Part shown: piece after piece, positions 1 to 10,835 of the stretch
How positions within the stretch are numbered: position 1 is the stretch's first letter
Layout of the letters: the number at the start of each line of letters is the position of its first letter
Origin: Aspergillus flavus
Taxonomy: Eukaryota; Ascomycota; Eurotiomycetes; Eurotiales; Aspergillaceae
DNA: 64,000 nt
Direction of reading: 5' to 3'
NCBI RefSeq assembly: GCF_009017415.1
Contig: NC_092406.1
Coordinates: forward strand, 5,890,001 to 5,954,000
Program-made: the position numbers and the translations under genes
The notes under the pieces: generated by a model
What the model saw: only the letters and a program-made list of their open reading frames with translations
Told to the model about the DNA's origin: nothing
The model's database searches: none

Positions 1-1876
1 CCATCGATACGGCAATAATTGTACTCTCTAAAAACACAGTAATCTTCCAAAATATCGAGCACACGACTCATTTGGGAGAAGATAAGAACGCGGCTTCCCT
101 GTTTCTGCATACGTGCCAAGAGCTTGTCTAAGATTGACATCTTGCCGGCGTTGTACACAAGGTGCTCGTCTGTTGTATAAGGAGGACCCGGCTCAGCTCC
201 TTCAAACAGGTATGGGTGATTACAACATTTGCGAAGTTGCATGACAATGTTCAAAAGACGGGTCTTAGATTCGCGCTTTCCAGCAGCACCGTTGACAGCG
301 TCGATATCCTTCTCAAGAATCTTCTGGTACCACTTCACCTGCATTTCTGACATGGGTACATATAGATTGACCTCCTTCTTGGGAAGCAAGCTCTTCTCTA
401 CGTCGCTCTTAACACGACGGAGTAGGAAGGGTCGTAGTACTCGGTGAAGTTGCTGGACAACGGTGTCCTGGTCAGATTCTTGGTTTGAAAACCATTGATC
501 GAATGCCTCCGAATCACCGAAAACATCCGGCAAAAGGAAGTTTAGAAGGGCCCAAAGTTCATGGAGGTTGTTTTGGAGAGGGGTACCGGTAATCAGCAGC
601 CGATTCCGAGAATGGAACACACGGATGATCTGTGCGAGTGATGACTCTTCGTTTTTGATTCTATGGGCCTCATCGATGATGATGTACTCCCAAGCGAACT
701 TCTTAAGGTGAGACTTCTCCCGAAGAACCATTTCGTAACTTGTGATGCACACATCGAAATCCTCATCAAGGAGTCTTTCGTTTATTAACTTATGGCGCTC
801 CTCCTTGTCTCCCTGAAGAACAAGAACATTAACGTCGGGTGTCCATTTGTGGAATTCGCGCTTCCAATTGTCGAGTGTGGATTTCGGCACGGCAACCAGG
901 TGAGGTCCTGTAATATCGCAGACATGTCTGAGGTAACCGAGGAAAGAAATGGTTTGAAGGGTTTTGCCTAGACCCATTTCATCGGCAAGGATACCAGAGA
1001 TACCATTCTCATGTAGAGACACAAGCCAGTTCAATCCGGCAATTTGATAATCACGCATTTCTCCATGAACGAATGGCGGGGATTCACGGAAGACGGTGCC
1101 GGTCTCGCCGCCACTCTTTTCATCCTTCAATAGCTCTGCGTCTTCCTCTTGTTCCGTCCTGCGACGTCTATCACCACCTGCACCCCCTGAGCGTGACGAA
1201 CCCTTTTTCTTGGCTTTTGCCTCGTCCTCATCATTTTGCCGGTCTATCTCGGCCATTATTTCTTTGATCCGTGGGTTGGGGTTGGTTTCAATGAAATGGC
1301 GAAACAAGTCGGTAAGCCCGAGGAGGTAGCGGAATCTCCGAATGGAATCATCTTCCTGTAACAGACTGTTAATAAGCAACTCCAGCCGCGACAAAGTGAG
1401 ATAACAGGTGGGCTACTATACCTTTGACTCGTCCAGACGACCATGCTTTTTACCTAGGATGCTCTTCCTTAAATGAAATGCCTCAGATCGCTTCCTTCGG
1501 CCATCGACAGGAACTGTGTCGCCTGCAACACTGCTTGCTGTGGTGTTAGGGTTTGTATCCGAATCCTGGTTTGCGCGGGTTAGCCTGTGTGATGGGAAGT
1601 GCTGGTAAATCGCGTAGAATGTACCGTATAGTCTGGAGTGTCATGGTAGCCCTGTTTGGAAAGAAAGTCAGCATAAACTCAAGTCCCCTAATATGCATCA
1701 CTCATCAATGCGCGCAAGCCAGAACTTGTGCGGAAGTGATTTGACCGGGTTCTGTCACCTACCCCCATTTGCGCGTCATCTACGGGTACTGACGTGACAG
1801 GTTCATCATTTGCATCTGTCATAGGAGTATCTGCTTGAGAAGGTGTTTCCGAATTGGGGGCGAGCGAAGGCGCCAT
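1..1876 (-). CDS. ISWI-family chromatin remodelling ATPase, 5' part (runs off the left edge)
   Basis: SNF2-type DNA-dependent ATPase of the ISWI subfamily, which slides and spaces nucleosomes in the nucleus. Exons read 1876-1763, 1565-1422 and 1355-1 (continuing outside), joined by GT-AG introns of 197 and 66 bases; both junctions keep frame. The start is [12 protein letters not shown]. Visible in order: an acidic, Ser/Thr-rich N terminus, a conserved region with [16 protein letters not shown] near residue 95, Walker A DEMGLGKT near residue 211, the DEAH box ([11 protein letters not shown]) near residue 314, a [20 protein letters not shown] segment, and the beginning of the C-terminal helicase lobe ([18 protein letters not shown]). 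About 538 residues are inside the window, roughly half of a usual ISWI; the HAND-SANT-SLIDE part must lie beyond base 1. Family assignment is secure. Whether it is the Isw1- or Isw2-type paralogue cannot be decided here. It is divergent from the gene at 2566. Confidence 0.93.
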
Positions 1877-2565
1877 CTTCGTTCTGGGCGCACTCAGCGC
1901 AGATAACGTGTGTTATGTATATAGAGCCGAACACGCCTTGCAAGCGCTCCGAAACCACGACAGGAGGTAAACTGGGTGGAGGCACTAAGATGTTGATTGC
2001 CCACCGTTATGAAATCGGCTGGAGTGGATAAGGGTTTATGGAGGGATTGATTCCCTGTATGCAACAAGGAGCGGAAATTGAATAATAAAGGTTGATGAAA
2101 GAAGTAGTCGTCCGTCGCGCCGGGATGGCAAATGGAATTTCATCGGGGAAGCGCGGCCGTCCTACGCGCTTATTGGACAGGGGACGCGAGGGTCATGCTT
2201 AGTCACATATGAGTCATCAACCAGCGGAAGACAAGTTTCCCCGCTGTGGGTCACGTTACCGGGACAAAAGCAAAGAAAGATCACCTGCACAAGTATCATT
2301 ACTGATCTTCGTCACCAGGTTTCCTTGCTTCCTTTCAACCTAATCCTTTTCACTACATTTCCCAATTTTCCGTGGGGTGCGACCTGGAACTTGGTTTTAA
2401 TTGGTTTTGTTTTCCTTTTCTTTGTTTCTGTCTCAGTACGATATTTGTTGGCATCTTTTCAGGGAGCACGGTTCACCTCGCCCCTCCTAGTGGCGCCAAC
2501 CGCATATTGTTTTGAAGTTAAGGAGAGATATTAGCACAGCTGCTTGATCTGCAGCACGATCTACC
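1877..2565. promoter_or_regulatory. Divergent intergenic region between the ISWI gene and the TAPR1-like gene
   Basis: 689 bases with no supported coding sequence. It must hold both promoters and 5' leaders. The right end is pyrimidine-rich (about 2310-2460), as is common upstream of fungal start sites. No specific operator recognised. Confidence 0.5.
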
Positions 2566-3348
2566 ATGGACTCTATGAGGTCATTGAACACATCGCTCCC
2601 TAGCTCGACTCCTCGCCCTCAACCTCCTGAGCAACTTTTACAATCGTTCAAAGCGGCCGCGCTATCCGTTACCAATCTTTATAAAAATGCAGTCTACGAG
2701 CAATCACAGGCGAAACAAGCTGGCTACCAGGAAGCAATTGAGGACCTACTGCATTTTCTAGACAAAGAAGGCCTCGGCCTTGCTGGTGGAGAAGGATCGA
2801 AAATCCGACAATGGGCAGCTGAAAGGAGTGATGGAACCGGGACTCCGAGCGACGATGACGAGCCTGAGAAGCAACCTCGAAGCACTAGCCCCGTTGCTAC
2901 ACGAAAGGAACAAACCAAGCCAGAAGGCGCTCGACAGCCACCCAAGTCGACCTCGACTGATGAGTCCGTTGCTACGCAGCAACAGACCCCACTTTCCAAC
3001 TCTCAAGTCACCGAGGCAAACACCCTTGATAAACCGGCAGTCTTTACTTTCACTGCTGGGCCTTCATTTCCTCCATGTCAAGAACCTGATGTAGATATGC
3101 AATCCTCCGACAGCTCGACTGCCTCATCTCAAGATAGTTCACCTGTGAGTGTATCTGTTCTGCCTCGGACCTCACGACAACAAGCCCGGCACAACAACTT
3201 TTCACGGACCAACCCTCGAGCATCCACACGGGAACCTTCCGTCGGCGCGGGCTCAAAACGAAAGTTTGCAGTTCCTGATTTTTTCGACATATCGGGGTTA
3301 GGAAATAGGGATATATTTGGGGGCGGCAAACGCGGCCGTTTCACCTAG
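2566..3348 (+). CDS. TAPR1/HAPSTR1-like (C16orf72, DUF4588-type) protein, 260 aa
   Basis: Single-exon gene with the start in a clean context (ACCATGG). Residues about 20-65 form a helical block (LLQSFKAAALSVTNLYK, then YQEAIEDLLHFLD) that resembles the N-terminal domain of the C16orf72/HAPSTR1 family. That family acts as a nuclear partner of HUWE1-type ubiquitin ligases in stress responses. The middle, about 75-220, is low complexity and rich in Ser, Thr, Pro and acidic residues, so probably disordered. The C terminus is a short basic and aromatic block (KRKFAVPDFFDISGLGN then GKRGRF) that looks like a nuclear localisation signal plus a binding motif. The open frame and codon use make it a convincing gene. 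The family name is inferred from the helical block only, and the role in fungi is unknown to me. Confidence 0.72.
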   Translation: MDSMRSLNTSLPSSTPRPQPPEQLLQSFKAAALSVTNLYKNAVYEQSQAKQAGYQEAIEDLLHFLDKEGLGLAGGEGSKIRQWAAERSDGTGTPSDDDEPEKQPRSTSPVATRKEQTKPEGARQPPKSTSTDESVATQQQTPLSNSQVTEANTLDKPAVFTFTAGPSFPPCQEPDVDMQSSDSSTASSQDSSPVSVSVLPRTSRQQARHNNFSRTNPRASTREPSVGAGSKRKFAVPDFFDISGLGNRDIFGGGKRGRFT

Positions 3349-3751
3349 AGAATGTAGTATCGACGATTGGACGAACCTCATATTCTTATGGTAACGCAGC
3401 GGTTTGATTGAATTTTGAGTTCACGGTGCATTTGGAGGGAGTCTCGCATGTGGTCCTCTTTTGGCCACCCCTTGTTGTCTTCGTTTTCCAGCCTTTTGTC
3501 TTCATTGCTTTCCTGTTTTCTATAACGGTTAAACATATAGAGGTTATCAGATCTGGTGATACCCGGTGGGGCAGCTCTTGTGATACTTGTTTCGTGTAAT
3601 TCTTCTCATTTTGTTCTTCTCCTTTCCTTCATTTGTTCTACATGCATATATGACGACGCTTAGGCGATTATTTTTGTTCTCAGTCAGTTCTAATACAAGA
3701 ATAACTGGATGTCAAACAGGGCACAATCTTGTATCAAGGCTACTGTATTAT
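3349..3751. other. Convergent 3' region
   Basis: 403 bases between two converging stop codons. Very T-rich on the plus strand (about 3440-3640), consistent with 3' untranslated and terminator sequence for both neighbours. No other feature seen. Confidence 0.4.
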
Positions 3752-4133
3752 TTAATTAAAAGCCCTGTAAATACCCATTCCCACCAGTGTTGCGGAGATA
3801 GCCGCAATGCCTAGCCTCCGCGAGCCCATTTTATATTTCGTAGCGCTTTGCATGACCGTGCGCTCTTGCTTCTGCAGATTGCTCATCCCCGTATAATAGC
3901 TGTAGACACCGAGACCAATAAATGCGGCGGAACCTAATTACATTGTGTATGTGTCAGACGACAGTCCACTAGATCATTTATACTTATATAGATATATATG
4001 AGGAAGCTGTAGGAAACTAACCTGTGACTCTGCAAGCTGTACAGTCGTCATATTGGTCTTCTGCCAGTAGGCGTTTAGCCTCTTTGGACTCGACGTCCCA
4101 GGCGCGGCCGTTATTCTCCGAAGTTGAAGACAT
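3752..4133 (-). CDS. DUF4536 / DMAC1-like small mitochondrial membrane protein, 97 aa
   Basis: Two exons, 4133-4022 and 3933-3752, joined by an 88-base intron (donor GTTAGT, acceptor TTAG) that restores the frame as ...CRVT-GSAAF... The product starts MSSTSENNGRAWDVES. It has a DCTACRVTG motif (Cys-x-x-Cys) at about residues 30-38, a membrane-type segment GSAAFIGLGVYSYY, a central QKQERTVMQ stretch, and a second hydrophobic segment AAISATLVGMGIY near the C terminus. This arrangement matches the DUF4536 family (DMAC1/TMEM261-like in animals, yeast Ydl157c/Dmo2), linked to respiratory-complex assembly in the inner mitochondrial membrane. Its exons are too short to stand out as an ORF. It shares a 282-base promoter region with the AP-3 mu gene. 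Family call fairly sure, role inferred. Confidence 0.72.
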
Positions 4134-4415
4134 TGGAATGGGTTGGTTGGTTGGGCGCTAGTTGCACCGGAGTAGTACTGTAGGTATTATCGAGTTTCTC
4201 GGGAATCGTAAAACTGTATCACTGGGCAAGAAAGCACAGTTGATCAGTGACTCGACAGCAAAGAACTGCCTTGAATTTCAGCGAGAGGAATCGCATCGAT
4301 ACAAAAAAAGGCGGCAATCAACGGCAGAACACGGGGACAATTTAAAGATGTCATGAGCGCAGGCCCGATGTCGTTGCTTCTCCCCACCGATAAAGGAACC
4401 AAACAGATCGGCATG

Positions 4416-6407
4416 ATGAGCGGGGAGATTGATGCGCTCTATATCTACGATGAGCATAAGTAAGCTTATCTTCCGATGTGCTTTAACATCCGTTCTACAA
4501 TAACTGACATCGATCCACAGTAATCCTCTCGTAGAGCAGGTCTATCGCTCCCGTCCGCCCTCCGCAGCTACTATTCTACCCCTCTACCTCGCGCATCCAG
4601 CTCCGCGGCCGTCGCTTCTTTATATCCCTAATGCTACGCCCCCCGTAACCGTTTTTTCAATTGTTCAGTCAAACTTGCTTTTTTTGGCGCTTTCCGAAGT
4701 TGATACGGAGCCACTCGTTGCGCTAGAGTTCCTACATCGTGTAGTGGATGTACTTGAGGAATTCGTCGGAGCACCGTTGATTTCACACAAGATACAGGCA
4801 AACTATGAAGTGGTTGCACAGTTACTCAATGAGATGTGCGATGCAGGTGTCGTATGCAATACGGAGCTAAATTCGCTACAGGAGGCCGTTGAGATGCCGG
4901 GGTGGATGGGGAAGTTACTAGGTAATGTCGGCTTGTCTGGGTGAGTCTCACATTACCAGTCTTCTTTGGTTCTATATACAATTGCCGGTTAGAACCACCA
5001 ATATTTGGCTACTAATATGATTGCCTCCGAAGATCTTCTACACCTATCTTGGGGCCTCCGAATACGCTCAAGCGGTCAATCTCAGCCAATGCGGCGACTC
5101 AAGGACCTGCGATACCATGGAGAAGATCTGGGGTGCGGCACACTTCCAACGAGCTATATGTTGATATTATCGAATCACTCTCGGTCACGATGGCGCCTTC
5201 AGGGCGATTACTCTCTGCCTTAGTGTCCGGCACCATCGCCTTCACAGCCAAAATATCCGGTGTTCCTGAATTACTGCTTTCCTTGACGGCTCCTGGTGGT
5301 CAGCAAGCCATTGGACGCAAGCTCGAGTTACCCGTTTTTCATCCCTGTGTACGACTGGCAAAATGGAGAGAGCGACCAGGGGAGCTGAGCTTTGTGCCCC
5401 CAGACGGGCGGTTTATTCTTGCAGGGTATGAGGTAGACCTTCTACCAATAGATCCCAGTCTCGATCAGCCTCCAAGTCATATGGAGAAGCTCTTTCTGCC
5501 CGCAATTGTAGACATTCGTAAATCTCTCGGCTCATCTGGCTCCGATTTCGAAGTCCGCTTGATCCTCAACACAAATTTCCCGGGATATTCGTCTTCAAAC
5601 CGGCCTGGAGGACGAAATGGTTCCGGTACGTCGACACCGTCGTTTCTTGGAGGAGGCGGGAACTCCTCGGGTCCTGTCTTAGAAGATGTTTTGGTCACGA
5701 TACCCATTCCGAAATCAGTCCGTAATATCACAGACATGCAAGCCAGCCGCGGTGATGCGCTCTTCTCCCCCGGTAACAATGTCCTTGAATGGCGAGTCCC
5801 GACCAAAGACGCTGGAACCGTCTCGGGCACCGCAACCCTCCGTTGCACCGTGGCCGGACATTCAACTGGCGACGATGACTTTGATGACGAAGCCGAAGAA
5901 GTCGATCCGGAAGCAAATCTCCTCCAGGGCTACTACGACCCCGAACCCTCAACATCCTACCAAGCCCCCGAAGAAGGGACAACAAAGCGGAAAACGAAGA
6001 AAAAGAAGAAGAAGAAGGTCAAGAAGTCTTCTCGCGCCGCCCCCGCCATACCAGATGCAGACCAACAGGAGGAGATACCCCAAGAGCCATCGCAACCGCA
6101 ATCTCCGACACCTCCTCAGCCCTCCCTTTCACCTCAACCACAAGCACAACAACCTCCAACAGACGACGCCTCCCGCTCAATCTTCCATACTACACAACGC
6201 AAAACCAAAGCCCAGCTGAACGCAACTCTCATGCCTAATTCTGCCGCGGTGTCATTCTCAGTCAGAGGCTGGCTACCCTCAGGAATCAAGGTGGACAGTC
6301 TGAACATCGACCCGCGACGAAGCCGTGGCTTGGGCGAGACTGTGAAGCCCTACAAGGGAGTGAAGTATTTATGTGTCAGTCGAAAAGGAGTTGAGAGAAG
6401 ATGTTGA
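4416..6407 (+). CDS. APM3: AP-3 adaptor complex mu subunit, 612 aa
   Basis: Medium subunit of the AP-3 coat, which sorts cargo from the Golgi or endosome to the vacuole. Exons 4416-4459, 4521-4940 and 5033-6407 (introns 61 and 92 bases); the joins give YDEHNNPLVEQVYR and GLSGSSTPILG. An N-terminal longin-like domain (about 1-155) starts MSGEIDALYIYDEHN. A linker follows, then a mu-homology domain opening with SNELYVDIIESLSVTMAPSG and ending PYKGVKYLCVSRKGVERRC. The start at 4416 is chosen because family members begin MSGEI; an in-frame upstream ATG at 4353 would add 21 residues. Unusual: the mu-homology domain is interrupted at about residues 440-545 by an acidic stretch, a run of lysines and a Pro/Gln-rich stretch. 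The diverged MHD and gene length fit AP-3 rather than AP-1 or AP-2. Confidence 0.9.
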
Positions 6408-7140
6408 GATATATTATTCTTATTCTTATACTTTGATGTTTTTTACCCTTCTCGTTGCTGCTCTTTGGCTACATGGATGACAATCTAGCAAGGATCTGAT
6501 ATAGATGATAAGCATTCATCATTCGCATGATACGAATAATGATACTTGACATACGTTCAAATAGAATACATAGAACCAAACCCGTGATGAAAGCGAAAGC
6601 AGTTGAGTCGTAGGTTAACTCTACCTAGCCAGCTAGCTGGAAGATTTTTCATATATCTCGTTTGTACAACAATACACTTTCAACAATATAGCAACGCTAC
6701 CGAACCAAAAATATTATATATCCGAATCGAAAATATTAGGTCATATTAAAGCTTCGAAGCGCGGCGTTCAAGAACCTGAAGCACGAGATAGGCCACTAAC
6801 CAAAAACGAATTGTGAGCAAGTTCATCATAAATAGGGTATTAGATCAATGGAGTAATTGGGTGCAGAATGAACAAAATGGTATCTTAGAAGCAAAATAAT
6901 ATATCAAGGAAATTGAGCCAAAAGAAATGGTGGGAAGGAATGAAAGGAAAGCGGCGATTAATAAGCCCTCCCAAAAGACACAGAAAGGGAAGTTAGGGTA
7001 TCGGGCGTGTTTATTCTCTGTCTGGAGAGGTACGGACAGTAAGAATTCGGACGTTTCAAGGTCGATATGGGGTTATATGAGAGAGGCCGAAGAGGGGCAG
7101 GCAAATCTATCGAGTGTTTCGACGAACGAGACGAAAATAA
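6408..7140. other. Convergent 3' region
   Basis: 733 bases between the AP-3 mu stop and the aldehyde dehydrogenase stop. AT-rich with TATA-like stretches around 6640-6740. Nothing coding that I can support. Confidence 0.4.
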
Positions 7141-8926
7141 TCACTTACCAGCAGCGACAACGACGGCTCTGCCAGCACCAGCCTTCGCAGAGCCTCCGCC
7201 GAGAGTTAGGATGTAACGCAGCCAGCCGAATCGGATCTTGTTTCCGTTACGATCGAAATCGGGTGCAAGGGTGTTGGCTGCCTTGAACTTGCTCAGCTTA
7301 CCCGCATATGGTGGGTAGCGGATTGAGAGGATGGATTCGAGCCAACTAGGTGTGCTAGTAATGGGACGACGGTGAACGAAGACGTCGAAGCTGGCCTTGC
7401 CACGGTAGGCGCCGTGACCACTTTCACCGACACCACCGAATGGTAGGGTGGGAATGTGCAAAGCAGCGTCGTTGACGGAGACACCACCAGAGCGAGTAGA
7501 AGAAAGAACTTGGAAAGCGTCAGACGATCTAATACGGCCTTTTTCAAGCAATAATGGGGATCAAAACGTGCGGGGAACATACTCTTTTCTGTATCTGCCT
7601 TAGAGCCGAACGGGTAAAGACCCAGAGGAGTGGCCTGAATTCCATTGGCAATGTCGACTGCCTGCTCGAGGTTGTCCACGGGCAAGATAGGAATCAAAGG
7701 TCCGAAGCTCTCCTGCGTCAGCATCGAATCATCAACTGAGTCCACCAGTACCAAGGTTGGCTCAATGAAGCGCTCCTTTTCGTCCATTGTACCTCCCATC
7801 AAGATCTTGCCCTTGGTATTGTCGAGCATTGACTTGATGCGACGGAATGCACCTTCATTGATGATGCGAGAATAGTCTGGTGATGCCTTGGCACCCTGGG
7901 GATAGAATTCATTATAAGCTTTCTTGAATTCTTCAATCACGGCAGGCACAAGGTCTTTGTCAACCAGCAGGTAGTTCTGAGAGGTACAGATTTGTCCAGA
8001 ATTCATCAATTTACCCCACAGAAGTCTCCGCGCAACGAGTCTCGGGTTGGCGCTCTTAGTTATGATGGCCGGGTTGATGCCACCCAGCTCCAGCACGACG
8101 GGGGTCAAATGGGGAGCAGCTGCCTTGGCGATGATACGACCGACGGTGGCGCCACCAGTGAAGAAGATCTTATCCCATCGCTCAGCGAGCAAAGCTTGGG
8201 TCTCCGGGATACCTCCTTGAATAACAGTATAGCAGGACGGATCGAGAGCTGCTTCGATGATTCGCTGGATAACAACCGCAGAGTTGGGCGCAATCTCACT
8301 AGGTTTAATCACAACAGTATTACCAGCTGCGATAGCGCCGATGACCGGACCGAGTGTCAATTGGAAGGGATAGTTGAAAGCGCTGTTGAAATATTCTATT
8401 AGTATGCTTCCGCAAGCGAAAGAGTCCAAGACGTTTCATTGGGGATCGGATTAAAGGGGGCGGGGGTTGAACTCACCCAATAACCAGAACACAACCCAGA
8501 GGATCCTTCCGAATCTTAGGATTCATAAACTTGAAGGTTAAGTCAATATCTTCAGCTTTTTCATCCTTGGCCCACTTGTGCAAGTTTCGAGTCACGAACA
8601 CGAGGTCATTCTGTAGCCATCCACTCTCAGCGACCTCGGTTTCGAAACGAGGTTTACCCAAGTCTAAAGCTGAAGCATCGGCGATCTCTTGTTCATGATC
8701 CTTGACACTGGAAAAGCAAACAAATAAATATCAGTCAATCTATGCATTGTGCAGCTCTTTGCCAAGCTAAAAAAACTCACGCCCAGTAGAGCTTCCGGAG
8801 CTGGACCAGTCGAAATTCAAGGTCGCGAGTCTTGTGTTCCAGGAAAGTCTTGCGTAAAGTAGACACGCGACCCGGAATATCCTCGACAGGAGTGAACTCG
8901 AGAGGGGGGATGTTCGAAGCGACCAT
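7141..8926 (-). CDS. HFD1: Fatty aldehyde dehydrogenase, ALDH3 class (Hfd1-like), 514 aa
   Basis: NAD(P)-dependent oxidation of long-chain aldehydes to fatty acids. Exons 8926-8781, 8707-8477, 8382-7583 and 7508-7141, with introns of 73, 94 and 74 bases; joins read LYWAVKDHEQ, LVIGAFNYPFQ and TEKILSSTRSG, all typical of the class. The coenzyme-binding region includes GNTVVIKPSE. The general base is E224 in VLELGG and the nucleophile is C258 in SGQICTS, 34 residues apart as expected. The C-terminal region has LPFGGVGESGHGAYRG. Length is normal. The reading stops in AVVVAAGK, a mildly hydrophobic tail; class 3 enzymes often use such tails for membrane or lipid-droplet attachment. The stop codon overlaps a perfect GTAAGT splice donor, so an alternative C terminus is possible. 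Confidence 0.9.
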
Positions 8927-10515
8927 GGTGACAGTCGTTGGTCGGAATGGAGAGGATGGGGAGTGGCGTCGGAGAATTGATGCGGAGACGGAGCACCCCT
9001 ACTAGTAGTATGAGCTGATCAGGTGTTATCGCTTGCCCTGAGAGCTTCACGTAGCGTAAAGGAGAGACGATAAAACTATTATTAGAGACAGCCAAGGGGG
9101 AATTTGAAATTCATATATAAACCATTCTTACTTTTGACTACGGAGATGATAGACTAATCGAAAATACATAAGAGAGTCACATAAGCAACCCACATGATCC
9201 TTTTCCCCTCATCGGCAGCGACAGTTGAACCGCGGTATTCCTCCTCCCCTTGGACCATAAAGTTGGGTCGGACGAATGGACCCGCACCATTCATCATTCG
9301 AGAACGAACTCCTATACCAAGCTGAGAACTGACAGTGAATTTTATTAAGACCGTCTAATATTTCCTCGGCTTATTCTCAAACTAGTGGTCAGGGTGAGGA
9401 CCAAGTGTTTACAGCTACGGAATATCAACACCAATGACTTCTTCCCCACTGCGTTTTAGCTCATGGTTGTTATTCTGTTTAGGTAAGGATCGGCATTGCG
9501 ATCGACGGAACCTCGCAAGGAGTTCTCCATTGGGCGTCTGCTCCAAATCTCCGAAACCTCCTATGACAAGTACTCTCTTGACATACTCCACCATGTGGCA
9601 TTTCTAGAAATTAAAAATAACTGTATATACATTTCAAATAATGATTCACTCAGCCAGGTCCAGGCCTCAACCTAATATAAGTTCGTTACTGTTCTCTCCA
9701 GGTGGACAGTACTCCGGAGTAGTGTCCGATGATACAAGTCAATCTGCTGTTAACAGTAACTATAGAAGATCAGTGTATCTGCAAGAAAAACCGAAAAATA
9801 ACCTATTCAGGCCCTGTTAGATAGAACTCTATGAGATACTCATCGGGTGCAGTCTCAAGTCCGACAAGCAGTCGCTTATCTATCTATCTAAGGACTGGAG
9901 TGACAATCCCATCAGTCGAGACAGAAATCTGACTCCTCCTGCCTTAATAGGGCCTCATGGAGAACAACCCTAAACAAGTTCTTCACCCTAGACCTGTCAG
10001 AGAATCTCACTTGTGAAACAAGTCCTTGAGGTCTTTACTAGGTTAAGTTTTAACAAATTGATGTTTGTTATATCAAACTCCGAGCGGATGGCCTAAGTTT
10101 GATCACTTATCTAGAGGCTAGAGCCATACCAGAAGATTCTCCCGCCAATTCCAAGTGGCACGTCTGGTCGAGGCTGACGGCTGTTGATACCTCGTAGATG
10201 TTACCATGACTGGAAACCGGAAGAAGAGACAGCATCGCGTAATCAAACACTTTCTTCCGCAATCTTTCCTTTGGGGGGTAGGGGTCTCGCGTCCGCGGAT
10301 CCCATTTTCGGAGGCCGCGGGTCAGGAAGACCAGACCCCAGAAGCCTTTTCGGTAGGTGGCGAGCATGGCAGGGCTGGATCTCCGGAATCTACTTGTCAA
10401 ATTTAAGGTTCGACAAGTATTACAGTTGCGGGGGTGCGGGTGAGTGACTGAGAGATTGAAGCTATTGATTGTGAGAAGACTTTACTCCGTAAGCACATTT
10501 CATACTACGTTAGGT
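8927..10515. other. Gene-free interval upstream of the aldehyde dehydrogenase
   Basis: Contains the aldehyde dehydrogenase promoter at its left end. A perfect 12-base palindrome TACTCCGGAGTA lies at 9710-9721 and one TACTCCGTA at 10483-10491. A 97-codon open frame on the minus strand at 10107-10400 has no recognisable domain and I do not call it. A GC-rich patch lies at about 10280-10340. Confidence 0.35.
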
Positions 10516-10835
10516 TTAATGCCGGAAGTGGGTGACCATGTGGAGGTCGCATGAATGGCTATGCCGGTTCGCTGGGTAGGCATAGTCGATCTTGGTTTCT
10601 GAAATGTAGACGGGGTTGTTCAGCCAGATTGACATACGGTTGGCCCTGATATCTTCGTGTATGACTTCGCTGGCACCTTGGGTTGAGCAATCACCATCTA
10701 CAGCGTACTGACACAGACTGCTTTTTGAACTGGCTATAGAAGTCCTCCCAGGGGGAATGGCGAGCTGAAGGGACATTTACTGGCAGCCTTCAGTGCTATG
10801 AGGATATTTGCGAATGTGCTGATCCAGAATAACAT
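10516..10835 (-). CDS. Candidate small secreted cysteine-containing protein, 90 aa
   Basis: Not a recognised family. Reading 10835-10781 joined to 10733-10516 across a 47-base candidate intron (donor GTAAAT, acceptor ATAG) gives one continuous frame. It opens MLFWISTFANILIALKAATS, which looks like a signal peptide: a short hydrophobic core ending in small residues. The mature part would be about 70 residues with three cysteines (SSLCQYAVDGDCS and HSCDLHM) and a WLNNPVYISETKIDYAYP stretch. The distal part is also an uninterrupted 86-codon frame by itself. It sits alone in a 3.8 kb interval, the usual setting of lineage-specific secreted proteins. Splicing is inferred and the intron branch site is weak. 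It may be chance. Confidence 0.3.

Noticed and set aside
10107..10400. 97-codon minus-strand frame
   Set aside because: No recognisable motif; overlapping plus-strand frames of similar size in a GC-rich patch suggest chance.
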